Below are positions 35,613 to 44,096 of a DNA stretch of 53,151 nt, piece by piece. The stretch is from the NCBI GenBank assembly GCA_964425255.1, contig CAYRMV010000008.1:1-53151 (forward strand), in the 5' to 3' direction. This DNA comes from CAYRMV01 sp964425255. Its GTDB lineage: Bacteria; Bacteroidota; Bacteroidia; Flavobacteriales_D; Crocinitomicaceae. A program made the translations under genes and the position numbers. The first letter of the stretch is position 1. Every line of letters starts with the position of its first letter. The notes beneath the pieces were generated by a model. The model searched no databases. It was not told where the DNA came from and worked only from the letters and a program-made list of their open reading frames with translations.

Positions 35613-36926
35613 ATGAACAATACACAAGAACGTTTGGCCTACAAGGTTAAAGATATCAGCTTAGCTGATTGGGGAAGAAAAGAAATTAAATTGGCTGAAG
35701 CAGAAATGCCTGGTTTGATGGCATTGCGTGAAGAATACGGTAAAACGAAGCCATTGGCTGGTGCTCGTATTGCGGGATGTTTGCACATGACGATTCAAAC
35801 AGCTGTTTTGATTGAAACATTGGTTGAATTAGGAGCTGAAGTTACTTGGTCTTCTTGTAACATTTTCTCAACACAAGACCATGCTGCTGCTGCAATTGCT
35901 GCTGCTGGAATTCCAGTATACGCTTGGAAAGGAATGAACGAAGAAGAATTTGATTGGTGTATCGAACAAACGATCTTCGCATTTGAAGGAGGACAACCAT
36001 TAAACATGATTTTGGACGATGGTGGTGACTTGACAAACATGGTTTTTGATCGTTACCCAGAATTGACAGCTGGAATCAAAGGTTTATCAGAAGAAACAAC
36101 AACTGGTGTACACCGTTTGTATGAGCGTGTAAAAAATGGTACTTTGGTTATGCCTGCAATCAACGTAAATGATTCAGTAACAAAATCAAAATTCGATAAC
36201 AAATATGGTTGTAAAGAATCATTAGTAGATTCAATTCGTCGTGCGACTGACGTGATGATGGCTGGAAAAGTAGCTGTTGTTTGTGGTTACGGTGACGTTG
36301 GAAAAGGTTCAGCTGCATCTTTGAAAGGTGCTGGTGCTCGTGTTATCGTTACTGAAATTGACCCAATTTGTGCGCTTCAAGCTGCTATGGACGGATTTGA
36401 AGTAAAACGTTTGGATTCAGTTGTTCACTTAGGTGACATTATCGTTACAACAACTGGAAATAAAAACATCGTTGTTGGTCGTCATTTCGAAAAAATGAAA
36501 GACAAAGCAATCGTTTGTAACATTGGTCACTTCGACAACGAAATCGATATGGCTTGGTTGAACGGAAATTATGGTTCAACGAAAGTGGAAATCAAACCTC
36601 AAGTTGACTTGTACAACGTAAACGGAAATGACATCATTGTTTTGGCAGAAGGTCGTTTGGTAAACTTAGGTTGTGCAACCGGTCACCCATCATTTGTCAT
36701 GTCTAATTCATTTACCAACCAAACATTGGCTCAAATTGAATTGTGGACAAATGCAGAGGCGTATGGTAATGACGTGTACATGTTACCAAAACACTTGGAT
36801 GAAAAAGTTGCTCGTTTGCACTTGGCAAAAATTGGTGTTGAATTAGAAACACTTTCTCAAGATCAAGCAGATTACATTGGTGTTGCAGTAGAAGGACCGT
36901 TCAAAGCGGAACACTACAGATACTAG
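35613..36926 (+). CDS. ahcY: Adenosylhomocysteinase
   Basis: A 437-residue cytoplasmic NAD-dependent enzyme that hydrolyses S-adenosylhomocysteine to adenosine and homocysteine, relieving inhibition of methyltransferases. Conserved features: LAGARIAGCLHMTIQTAVLI near residue 45, SSCNIFSTQDHAAAAIA, EETTTGVHRLY, NVNDSVTKSKFDNKYG, the NAD-binding loop VCGYGDVGKGSA near residue 220, and the C-terminus KAEHYRY typical of the family. The ATG at 35613 is used; the upstream TTG extension is not supported. It stands alone between two terminators. Codon use is like that of a highly expressed gene. Confidence 0.98.
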   Translation: MNNTQERLAYKVKDISLADWGRKEIKLAEAEMPGLMALREEYGKTKPLAGARIAGCLHMTIQTAVLIETLVELGAEVTWSSCNIFSTQDHAAAAIAAAGIPVYAWKGMNEEEFDWCIEQTIFAFEGGQPLNMILDDGGDLTNMVFDRYPELTAGIKGLSEETTTGVHRLYERVKNGTLVMPAINVNDSVTKSKFDNKYGCKESLVDSIRRATDVMMAGKVAVVCGYGDVGKGSAASLKGAGARVIVTEIDPICALQAAMDGFEVKRLDSVVHLGDIIVTTTGNKNIVVGRHFEKMKDKAIVCNIGHFDNEIDMAWLNGNYGSTKVEIKPQVDLYNVNGNDIIVLAEGRLVNLGCATGHPSFVMSNSFTNQTLAQIELWTNAEAYGNDVYMLPKHLDEKVARLHLAKIGVELETLSQDQADYIGVAVEGPFKAEHYRY

Positions 36927-36946
36927 GAAAATAAAATAAACTTTTC

Positions 36947-36984
36947 AAGCGAGGCATTCATATACGGGTGTCTCGCTTTGTTTT
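36947..36984 (+). terminator. Terminator of ahcY
   Basis: AAGCGAG-g-CA pairs with TG-t-CTCGCTT (one mismatch) around an 12-nt loop, followed by GTTTT, about 20 bp after the stop. Confidence 0.8.
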
Positions 36985-37076
36985 AGTATCTAGTCAATAT
37001 AAAAGAAATCATAAATTCATACCAAAAGATTCCCAAATTGAGTATTGGATTTATCCATACAAATCAATAATATCCT

Positions 37077-37084
37077 TACTTTTG
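37077..37084 (+). promoter_or_regulatory. -7 element for the GT-C glycosyltransferase
   Basis: TACTTTTG fits TAnnTTTG; 18 nt before the ATG at 37103. Confidence 0.5.
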
Positions 37085-37102
37085 CTCCGTTAATAGAGAT
37101 TT

Positions 37103-38590
37103 ATGGTTTCCGCTTTTATCAAAAATCACCCGCTTCGATCCATGCTTTTGGTGGCATTCGTGTTGCGCTTATTTTCTGCCATTTTTTCAGAAGGTTATGG
37201 AATGCATGATGATCATTTTTTAATTGTAGAATCCTCTGCATCTTGGGTCGATGGATTTGATTACAACAATTGGCTTCCTTGGTCGCCTGGAAATCATGGA
37301 ATCCCTGAAGGCCATAGCTTTTCTTACGTAGGAATCAATTATTTGTTCTTTGAAGCAACTGATATGTTGGGTATTGTTGACCCCAAAACGCAGATGTTAT
37401 TAAATCGAATACTTCACGCTCTATTCTCTCTACTTATCGTTTACTTTGGGTATAAAATAACCGAAAAATTGAGCAATCAACAACTTGCTAGACGCGTTGG
37501 CTGGATTTTAGCTTGCCTTTGGATTATGCCCATTTTATCCGTTCGAAACTTAGTCGAAATGACGAGCATTCCATTTTTAATGAGTAGCATTTATCTAGTT
37601 GTTTCTGAAGACAAAAAACACCGCTTTTGGTGGGCGGGTATGCTGATTGGTATGGCTGTATCGTTCCGGTATCAAATCGCTGTTTTTGCAGTGGCAATGG
37701 CTGCTTTTTATTTTTTCAAGAGAGAATGGAAATCGTTTCTTGCCTTCAGCGCAGGTGCAATTACCACTTTTGTACTGACACAAGGTGTCGTTGACTTCTT
37801 TATTTGGGGATATCCATTTGCTGAATTTTGGATTTATGCCACTTACAACATGAATGAAGGGACAACCTACATGGAAAACTCCAATTATTTCATGTATGTT
37901 TATGTCCTTTTCGGGATCTTCTTGATTCCAATGGGACTCTTCTTGCTTTTTGGTTATCTTCGATCAGCGAAAGTGAATACGATGTTGTTTGTTGCGACGA
38001 TTGTGTTTATCATTTTCCACACCATGTATCCGAATAGACAGGAACGCTTCATTTTGACTATTTTTCCGATTGTTTTGATCCTAGCAATGATCGGTTTGAA
38101 CCAATGGGCTGAAATGAAAAACAAACAAAAACTGATTGATCGAAGTTGGTTGGTCTTTTGGGTTTTGAATTTTCCACTTCTTTTATTCTTTTCGTTTACT
38201 TCTACAAAAATTTCGCGGGTCAATGCCATGTACAGTCTTTATCAAAATGATATGACAAATGAAAAGATTTTAGTTGAAGCTAGTGGGGATGCAAAACTGA
38301 CAATGATGCCAAAATTCTATGGTAAATGTTGGTCAGCAAAAATATATGAAAGAGACAACAACGACCAACCAATCCACCCAAAACCTGTACGTTACGATTA
38401 TATTTTCATTGTAGGTCAAGACAATCTGAATCAACGCTACAAAGAAATAAAAGCAACATATCCATTTATGGAATTAGTCAAAGTGTGTGAACCAAGTCCA
38501 ATAGACAAAGTCCTTCACGCACTCAATCCAAGAAATGCAAACGAATACATCGAGGTTTGGGCAACGAATGAACGAAATTTAGCGAAGTAA
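37103..38590 (+). CDS. GT-C fold membrane glycosyltransferase
   Basis: A 495-residue integral membrane protein with about ten hydrophobic helices in the first 350 residues and a soluble C-terminal part of about 120 residues. The first extracytoplasmic loop has acidic residues in the pattern YGMHDDHFLIVESS (about residues 32-45), the position of the catalytic loop motif in GT-C enzymes such as Alg9/PIG-B-like or ArnT-like mannosyltransferases (HPDE-type). A later loop reads YPNRQERFILTIFPI, a common GT-C second motif. It would move a sugar from a polyprenyl phosphate donor to an acceptor across the membrane. Donor and acceptor are not identifiable. It is convergent with the SDR gene, 14 bp apart. 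Confidence 0.75.
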   Translation: MVSAFIKNHPLRSMLLVAFVLRLFSAIFSEGYGMHDDHFLIVESSASWVDGFDYNNWLPWSPGNHGIPEGHSFSYVGINYLFFEATDMLGIVDPKTQMLLNRILHALFSLLIVYFGYKITEKLSNQQLARRVGWILACLWIMPILSVRNLVEMTSIPFLMSSIYLVVSEDKKHRFWWAGMLIGMAVSFRYQIAVFAVAMAAFYFFKREWKSFLAFSAGAITTFVLTQGVVDFFIWGYPFAEFWIYATYNMNEGTTYMENSNYFMYVYVLFGIFLIPMGLFLLFGYLRSAKVNTMLFVATIVFIIFHTMYPNRQERFILTIFPIVLILAMIGLNQWAEMKNKQKLIDRSWLVFWVLNFPLLLFFSFTSTKISRVNAMYSLYQNDMTNEKILVEASGDAKLTMMPKFYGKCWSAKIYERDNNDQPIHPKPVRYDYIFIVGQDNLNQRYKEIKATYPFMELVKVCEPSPIDKVLHALNPRNANEYIEVWATNERNLAK

Positions 38591-38604
38591 AAATTAGAAT
38601 TCGA

Positions 38605-39618
38605 TTATTTATCCAAAATTCTATTCGAAACAGCATATTCTACCGTTTCTTTGAAAGGACGAAATTCGAAATCCAAAGCTTTGATTATTTTGGTGCTATC
38701 GTAGCTTGTTTTGCGTTGTGCACTTGTAGCTGATTCACGGGTTAAAGTTTGATTTTTAGTAAACAATCCTTTCAGCCAAGATAATCGCCAAGCCAAACCA
38801 CTCATCCAGCTCGTTGCCAATTTGGAAGGAACAGGTTTACCCATAACTTCTGCCATCGTGTAAAGTGCTTCTTTGAACGTAATATTTGTTCCTGTGCACA
38901 AAAAACGATCTCTTTGGTATGGTCCATGCATCAGTTCAACCATACAGAAAGCAACATCCCGTGCATCAACAAAAGCATTTGATCCTGCTGAATGATAAGA
39001 AAAACCTTCGGAAACTGTTCGCAAAATTTTGAGTGAACTATCCTTCCAATTTCCCGATCCAAGCATCAAACTAGGATTGATAATCACAGCGTTCAGACCT
39101 TCTTCTATTCCGCGCCACACTTCCCTTTCGGCATTGTACTTCGAAATAGCATAGCCTGAAGTTTCTTGACCAGAAACCCACTTCGAATCTTCGGAAATCA
39201 TCTCATCTTCGAGTTCTTTGTTTCGTGTAAAGACAGCGGTTGATGAAACATGAACTAGTTTTTCTATGTTCAAATGCAAAGCCAAGTCGACAACATGTTG
39301 TGTTCCCCTGCGATTCACTTTGATCATTTGAGAAAAATCGCGGCGATTAAAAGAAACAAGTGCGGCACAATGATATACCCTTGAGCAACCAATCATAGCA
39401 TCTTCTAGGCCAACGACATCCATTACATCACCTAAAAACCATTCAATCTGATTCCAATAGAGAACAGATTCAGTCCCAAAAGTAATTTCAAAAAGTTTTT
39501 TCGTTTGATTTTTTTTTGCCTCACTACGGTACAAGGCACGTACTTTATCACCACGTCGAGTCAATTCAATTAATAAATGACTTCCGAGTAATCCTGTTGC
39601 ACCTGTGACCAAATTCAT
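38605..39618 (-). CDS. NAD(P)-dependent SDR epimerase/reductase
   Basis: A 337-residue extended short-chain dehydrogenase. The N-terminal nucleotide loop VTGATGLLGSHL (about 4-15) fits GxxGxxG, and the catalytic tyrosine-lysine pair is in YAISKYNAE (about residues 156-164). The middle (GCSRVYHCAALVSFNRRD) and VHVSSTAVF serine strand are typical of dihydroflavonol-4-reductase-like and NDP-sugar epimerase-like enzymes. The C-terminal half ends FEFRPFKETVEYAV. The substrate is unknown; Bacteroidota members often act on lipids or sugars. Upstream, a near-consensus -7 box (TAACTTCG) lies exactly 4 nt before the ATG. Confidence 0.87.
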   Translation of the reverse strand: MNLVTGATGLLGSHLLIELTRRGDKVRALYRSEAKKNQTKKLFEITFGTESVLYWNQIEWFLGDVMDVVGLEDAMIGCSRVYHCAALVSFNRRDFSQMIKVNRRGTQHVVDLALHLNIEKLVHVSSTAVFTRNKELEDEMISEDSKWVSGQETSGYAISKYNAEREVWRGIEEGLNAVIINPSLMLGSGNWKDSSLKILRTVSEGFSYHSAGSNAFVDARDVAFCMVELMHGPYQRDRFLCTGTNITFKEALYTMAEVMGKPVPSKLATSWMSGLAWRLSWLKGLFTKNQTLTRESATSAQRKTSYDSTKIIKALDFEFRPFKETVEYAVSNRILDK

Positions 39619-39816
39619 GTTACGAAGTTACCAATAATCCAATTTAAAACACGAAGTGTTTCCTATTTTTATCTAATTTTCTTTTATCGATGAATTATTA
39701 AAAATCCAACAAGACAATTGCTGGACATAAAACAAAACAAACAAACAAAAACAACTGATTAACAACATATTAAAGAACAACAAAAACAAGACATTTTATC
39801 AAATATTGAATTTTTA

Positions 39817-39846
39817 TTGATAAATCTTCAAACTACGTTATCTTTG
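39817..39846 (+). promoter_or_regulatory. Full promoter for the small lipoprotein
   Basis: TTG (39817-39819), 19 nt spacer, TATCTTTG (39839-39846); the ATG at 39880 follows 33 nt later. This layout matches the Bacteroidota consensus and rules out the upstream TTG of the longer frame as start. Confidence 0.65.
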
Positions 39847-39879
39847 CACTATAAACATTCATTCTTCTACTTGTTGATT

Positions 39880-40128
39880 ATGAAAATCATCCCACTACTC
39901 GCTGCATTTTCTGTATTTTTTTTACAGTCATGTCAGTCTGAATACAAAGAGCGCATGGCAAAAGCAATCTCACTTAAAAAGGAGTATTTAATGCTTGAAA
40001 AAAGTACTTCAAACTCTTCTATTTCAAACATTGAAGAACGCAAAGAATTGATTAAAAGTGAAATCGAATTCCAAGCAAAACTATCTGGAAATGAAACTCA
40101 TTTCATGAATAGTGTTTGGACTAAGTAA
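39880..40128 (+). CDS. Small lipoprotein
   Basis: An 82-residue predicted lipoprotein: a hydrophobic signal with lipobox FLQSC (about residues 14-18), then a charged helical region (KERMAKAISLKKEYLML, EERKELIKSEIEF) with no cysteine after the lipid anchor. The start ATG is fixed by the promoter immediately upstream. The end overlaps the convergent ATL gene by 8 bp. I do not recognise a family. A small envelope-anchored helical protein is all that can be said. Confidence 0.75.
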   Translation: MKIIPLLAAFSVFFLQSCQSEYKERMAKAISLKKEYLMLEKSTSNSSISNIEERKELIKSEIEFQAKLSGNETHFMNSVWTK

Positions 40129-40474
40129 TTTGTAATTCAATCATAGGATCCCAGAATTTTTCTTGAAAGTTCAGGATTTTGTCATTGACAACAACGATGT
40201 CTTCCAATAGAAGTAATTCCTCCATTCTTGTTGGTGTTTCGAAGTGCATTTTACCTGTTAAAAGACCAAGCCTATTCACGACACGATGTGCTGGAACATC
40301 AGGAATTTTGTGTGCAGCATTCATTGCCCATCCCACCATTCTACTCGCTTTTTTTGCACTCAAATAGTTAGCTATTGCGCCATAAGAAGTAACTCTTCCA
40401 GGGGGAATAAGGCGAACAACTTGATACACTTGATCAAAAAAATCGGTATTTTTCTTTGACAAAGATTGAATCAT
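40121..40474 (-). CDS. Alkyltransferase-like (ATL) protein, MGMT homologue without the active cysteine
   Basis: A 117-residue protein matching the DNA-binding domain of O6-alkylguanine DNA alkyltransferase. VYQVVRLIPPGRVTSYGAIA (about residues 17-36) contains the tyrosine and the hydrophobic strand of the family, and SRMVGWAMNAA is the helix that enters DNA. The active-site motif is PAHRVV (Ala62) where MGMT has P-C-H-R-V. Such ATL proteins bind alkylated guanine and flag it for nucleotide excision repair instead of repairing it. The gene overlaps the upstream gene by 4 nt (ATGA), suggesting coupled translation with the membrane protein before it. Confidence 0.9.
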   Translation of the reverse strand: MIQSLSKKNTDFFDQVYQVVRLIPPGRVTSYGAIANYLSAKKASRMVGWAMNAAHKIPDVPAHRVVNRLGLLTGKMHFETPTRMEELLLLEDIVVVNDKILNFQEKFWDPMIELQIT

Positions 40475-41199
40475 CCATTGAAATGTTTACTATTCCATTC
40501 TCTGTCGCTGAAATTTCGAAAATACATCATCGTGAAGAAAATTCCCATGGATAAAATGCCAACTAAAATATGAATGAATACCATTCCACGAACTGCCCAA
40601 ACATCCTTGAAATTTCCAAAATACATCCATTCTGAAGGAATCATAAATGTCAACAGAACAGTAGCAAGTAAAGCTATGAATAAAGCATGTGCAGGAGTTT
40701 GATACGCCCAAAGTAAAATGCGTCGGATTGGATGCAAATCTTGGCCCCATTTGGCAATCAGATAATACTGATTTTCTCCCACTTTAGAAAACAACAATGG
40801 ATCACCATCACAATCACCCAAAACAAATTTTTTCTTTGGAGCCATGATGTACAAATTTTCCACCTTCATTTGGTGCTCATTTTCCAATTGTTTTAGTGCA
40901 AATATTGCTTCTGATGGATATTCACCCTTGTAATACGAAGTGGGTAAAAAACGCAAGCGATAGCGAATAGCAATTTTTCGGATCGCTTCTAAATTGTAAA
41001 TTTTATCAGCATCCAATTTTGCTAAATCCAATGAATCAAAAGTTGAAACTGGTTTTGATTTACCCAATGCTTTCCAAATTAACTCTTCGTGTCTGCGTTC
41101 CTTTTCAAGCAAAGCGTTCGCTTCTTGTACGAGGTTTTCACCTAAATTTCGCTGAACAAGGCTTAACTCTTTTTCTAAATTTACTCCTGGCAAAATCAT
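40471..41199 (-). CDS. Membrane protein of unknown function
   Basis: A 242-residue protein (ATG at 41199 chosen over a GTG further upstream). The N-terminal two thirds are soluble and helical (SLVQRNLGENLVQEANALLEKERRH, FDSLDLAKLDADKIYNLEAIRKIAI). The C-terminal part has two membrane helices (LFIALLATVLLTFMIP and VFIHILVGILSMGIFFTMMYF) joined by a short loop. I do not recognise the family. It shares a 4-nt overlap with the downstream ATL gene, so the two are likely co-translated; whether their functions are linked is unknown. Confidence 0.7.
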   Translation of the reverse strand: MILPGVNLEKELSLVQRNLGENLVQEANALLEKERRHEELIWKALGKSKPVSTFDSLDLAKLDADKIYNLEAIRKIAIRYRLRFLPTSYYKGEYPSEAIFALKQLENEHQMKVENLYIMAPKKKFVLGDCDGDPLLFSKVGENQYYLIAKWGQDLHPIRRILLWAYQTPAHALFIALLATVLLTFMIPSEWMYFGNFKDVWAVRGMVFIHILVGILSMGIFFTMMYFRNFSDREWNSKHFNG

Positions 41200-41330
41200 A
41201 CGTATTTGTTTTGATTCTATTAACAACAAAAATAAAGTAAAGTTCACGCTTTTTCTATCAAATCGTGTAACAAATGTTTCATGAAAAGTTATTTAAAAAA
41301 AAGAACTCCAAAACTTCAAAAATCAGAACG

Positions 41331-41639
41331 ATGAAAAAAATCATTTCTACTCTCCTACTCATTTTGGGAGGAATTCTAATCAGTTTCGCACAAGAAAACT
41401 CAGATTCTTTGTTGGCAAAAGAAATCATTTTATTTCCCAATCCCACTTCTGAAATTATTTTCATCCAAAAAGGAAGAGAAATTTCGGAATACCGCTTGAT
41501 TGATATGCAAGGAAAAGAAGTCCAAAAAGGATATCAACATGCACAAATAATTTCTCTGATTGATTTGCCAAGTGGTGTTTATATTTTCGAATTCAAAGTG
41601 GGAAATTACCTTGAACGAAGACGTGTTCAAAAGAATTAA
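41331..41639 (+). CDS. Minimal T9SS sorting-domain protein
   Basis: A 102-residue exported protein. The signal peptide (about 1-19, LISFAQ) is followed almost directly by a type A T9SS sorting domain (IILFPNPTSEIIFIQ, RLIDMQGKEV, LPSGVYIFEF, RRRVQKN). Only about ten residues lie between them, so there is no functional cargo domain. The upstream open frame is not needed: the ATG at 41331 follows an A-rich region. It could be a decoy, an anchor for a partner, or the last remnant of a larger secreted protein. Confidence 0.8.
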   Translation: MKKIISTLLLILGGILISFAQENSDSLLAKEIILFPNPTSEIIFIQKGREISEYRLIDMQGKEVQKGYQHAQIISLIDLPSGVYIFEFKVGNYLERRRVQKN

Positions 41640-41695
41640 AAACAGCGAAATTTCAGAAAACAATTTGTCATACTTTCGATGTAAAATAATCGAAC

Positions 41696-42064
41696 ATGAA
41701 AGGTTTATATAGTATATTATTGTTAGTGGCTTCGAATGTTTTCATGACACTCGCTTGGTATGGACATTTGAAATTCAGTGAAAACAAAAAATTGGCTTCG
41801 CTAGGTGTTTTCTCCATTATTTTGATCAGTTGGGGCTTGGCTTTTTTTGAATATTGTTTGCAAGTTCCCGCCAATCGTCTGGGATATAAAGAACATGGTG
41901 GTCCATTTAGTTTACTCGAATTAAAAGTAATTCAAGAAGTTCTTACTCTACTGATTTTCATTGGATTTTCTTTGATTTTCTTTAAAAATGAGACCTTTCG
42001 TCTGAATCACCTGATCGGAATGGGATTTTTGGTTTTAGCCGTTTATTTTATTTTCAAAAAGTAA
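41696..42064 (+). CDS. DMT/DUF486-family small membrane protein
   Basis: A 122-residue membrane protein with four predicted helices (ILLLVASNVFMTLAWYGHL, LGVFSIILISWGLAFFEY, LTLLIFIGFSLIFF, IGMGFLVLAVYFIFKK) and the motif YCLQVPANRLGY typical of the DUF486/small DMT transporter-like family. The transport substrate is unknown. It is followed 31 bp later by a glycosyltransferase gene; a near -7 box (TACTTTCG) lies at about 41671. Confidence 0.87.
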   Translation: MKGLYSILLLVASNVFMTLAWYGHLKFSENKKLASLGVFSIILISWGLAFFEYCLQVPANRLGYKEHGGPFSLLELKVIQEVLTLLIFIGFSLIFFKNETFRLNHLIGMGFLVLAVYFIFKK

Positions 42065-42095
42065 AATTCTTCTCAAATTTTATCACTTTTGTCCC

Positions 42096-43202
42096 ATGGG
42101 AGTGAAAATTGGATATTTATGTAGTTCGTTGAGCTGGGGAGGTTTGGAAATGAATCAACTTCGAAATGCCAAATGGATGCACGACAGAGGACACGAAATT
42201 GTTGTTTTTGCTATTCCAAATTCCCCAATTTTTTCTCAGTCACAGCAAGAAAATTTGACTGTTGTATCAATCAAAAGACATCGTAAATACTATGATTTTT
42301 TAGCTGGATTTCAATTTTCAAAACTCATCCGAGAACATAATATCACGCATCTTTTTATTCGCGACACACGCGATATGAGTATAGGGGCAACCGTAAAATT
42401 CTTAAATCCGACGTTAAAACTTACCTATTTCATGGAAATGCAATTAGGTGTTTCAAAACGAAATTTTTTACACTCAATACGCTTTCGCGCTTTGGATCAT
42501 TGGTCTTGCCCTCTCCATTGGTTGGAAAAACAAGTACATACCATGACTCGGTTTGACCAGTCAAAAACCTGTGTTATCGCCTCAGGAATGGAGCTTGCAC
42601 CTTTTCAATCCAATCAAACGCAACAAGAGGCACGTTCCCTGTTGGATTTACCTAAAGAAACAATTATCATCGGATTGATCGGTCGATTTGATCCGCACAA
42701 AGGACAATTATTGCTTTTAGAAGCGATGAAATTATCGAAGAACGCAAATTATCATATCTGTTTTTTAGGAGAACCCACCCGAAATGAAGGAACTACTTAT
42801 TACGATGAAATGTTGCAATGTATTCAAGAAAATCGGTTAGAAAATCGGGTACACATCCGACCGTTTCGGAAAGACATCGCATCCTTTTATAGAGCTATCG
42901 ATTTGTTTGTCATGGCATCAAAAGCAGAAACGTTTGGAATGGTAACCATCGAAGCCATGGCAAGTGGCACACAAACGTTGGGTAGTAATGCTGGAGGCAC
43001 ACCTGAAATTTTAGAATTTGGCGACCTCGGCTTGCTTTTCGAACCATTGAACGCAAGTAGTTTAGCACAAAACATCGATGCTTTTTTAACAAACCCAACG
43101 AAAATAAGTTCATCCATTTTACAAGAAAAAGCCAAGCAATACGATCACGAAAAAGTGTGTCAACTGGTTGAAAAAAAGATCTTAAAGATTGAAAAAAATT
43201 GA
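42096..43202 (+). CDS. GT4-family glycosyltransferase
   Basis: A 368-residue GT-B glycosyltransferase of family 4. The N-terminal acceptor domain opens KIGYLCSSLSWGGLEMNQLRN. The donor-binding half has IGLIGRFDPHKGQLLLLEA (about 188-206), then the E-x7-E motif ETFGMVTIEAMASGT (about 278-290) and GSNAGGTPEIL. It transfers a sugar from a nucleotide donor, most likely in envelope polysaccharide or glycoprotein synthesis. A near-consensus -7 box (CACTTTTG) lies exactly 4 nt before the ATG. Acceptor and donor cannot be read from sequence. Confidence 0.9.
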   Translation: MGVKIGYLCSSLSWGGLEMNQLRNAKWMHDRGHEIVVFAIPNSPIFSQSQQENLTVVSIKRHRKYYDFLAGFQFSKLIREHNITHLFIRDTRDMSIGATVKFLNPTLKLTYFMEMQLGVSKRNFLHSIRFRALDHWSCPLHWLEKQVHTMTRFDQSKTCVIASGMELAPFQSNQTQQEARSLLDLPKETIIIGLIGRFDPHKGQLLLLEAMKLSKNANYHICFLGEPTRNEGTTYYDEMLQCIQENRLENRVHIRPFRKDIASFYRAIDLFVMASKAETFGMVTIEAMASGTQTLGSNAGGTPEILEFGDLGLLFEPLNASSLAQNIDAFLTNPTKISSSILQEKAKQYDHEKVCQLVEKKILKIEKN

Positions 43203-43340
43203 TTCTTTGATTTTCGCTATTTAGAATTATGTGCTTGTTTATTTTTGAGTCCGTAAATTTACTAACACTAGCATAACATTGCGCCTGAATAGTTAACACA
43301 ACAGTAAAACAGCCGTAAACTAAACGGAAAATGGAGCGCT

Positions 43341-43348
43341 TACATTTG
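43341..43348 (+). promoter_or_regulatory. -7 element 4 nt before the response regulator ATG
   Basis: TACATTTG (exact TAnnTTTG), then TATC, then the ATG at 43353. Transcription would start at the A of the ATG; alternatively it serves the internal ATG at 43398 with a normal leader. Confidence 0.6.
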
Positions 43349-43352
43349 TATC

Positions 43353-44096
43353 ATGTTTGAAGCAAATACATCTGTAGAATCCAATCCAGCGCTTTTTATG
43401 AAAACAGCAGCAAATTACACCGTTTTATTGATCGATGACGAACCCGATATTCTTGATTTTTTACAATACAATCTCGAAAAAGAAGGATACAAAGTATACA
43501 CCGCTAAAAACGGACAAGAAGGAGTTGAAATGGTTCACAAAGTAAAACCATCACTTGTTCTAATCGATGTGATGATGCCTGTGATGGATGGAATTGAAGC
43601 TTGTTACACCATCCGAAAAGATTCTTCGATCCAACAACCGATTATCGCTTTTCTTACATCTCGAGCGGAAGACTATTCGCAAGTAGCTGGATTTGAGGCA
43701 GGTGCAGATGATTACATTGCAAAACCTATTCGACCGCGCTTGTTGGTTTCGAAAGTGGAAGCTCTATTGCGAAGATTGCGTTCAGATATTCAACCTTTGT
43801 CAATGAATGCAGAAGCTTCTGGAATCAAAGTAAATCGAGAAAAGTTCATTGTTGAAACGACAGATGGTCAAATTCAACTACCTAAAAAAGAATTTGAATT
43901 ATTGGAATTATTACTTAGCAAACCTGAAAAAGTATTCACACGTGATGAGATTTTAAGTACGGTTTGGGGAAATGACGCTATTGTTGGAGAAAGAACGATT
44001 GATGTTCATATTCGAAAATTGCGTGAAAAACTAGGAGATGATTATATTCGTACCATCAAAGGGGTTGGATATACATTTGTCGACAGTGAAAAATAA
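43353..44096 (+). CDS. PhoB/OmpR-type response regulator
   Basis: A 247-residue two-component regulator (232 if the internal ATG at 43398 is used). The receiver domain has LLIDDEPDIL, phosphoacceptor Asp in LVLIDVMMPVMDG, and the conserved lysine in YIAKPIRPR. The C-terminal winged-helix DNA-binding domain ends RTIDVHIRKLREKLGDDYIRTIKGVGYTF. The first 15 residues before the receiver domain are not conserved-looking, so either start is possible; the -7 box just upstream would make the longer form leaderless. The kinase gene overlaps its end, forming a PhoB-PhoR-like pair. Confidence 0.92.
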   Translation: MFEANTSVESNPALFMKTAANYTVLLIDDEPDILDFLQYNLEKEGYKVYTAKNGQEGVEMVHKVKPSLVLIDVMMPVMDGIEACYTIRKDSSIQQPIIAFLTSRAEDYSQVAGFEAGADDYIAKPIRPRLLVSKVEALLRRLRSDIQPLSMNAEASGIKVNREKFIVETTDGQIQLPKKEFELLELLLSKPEKVFTRDEILSTVWGNDAIVGERTIDVHIRKLREKLGDDYIRTIKGVGYTFVDSEK

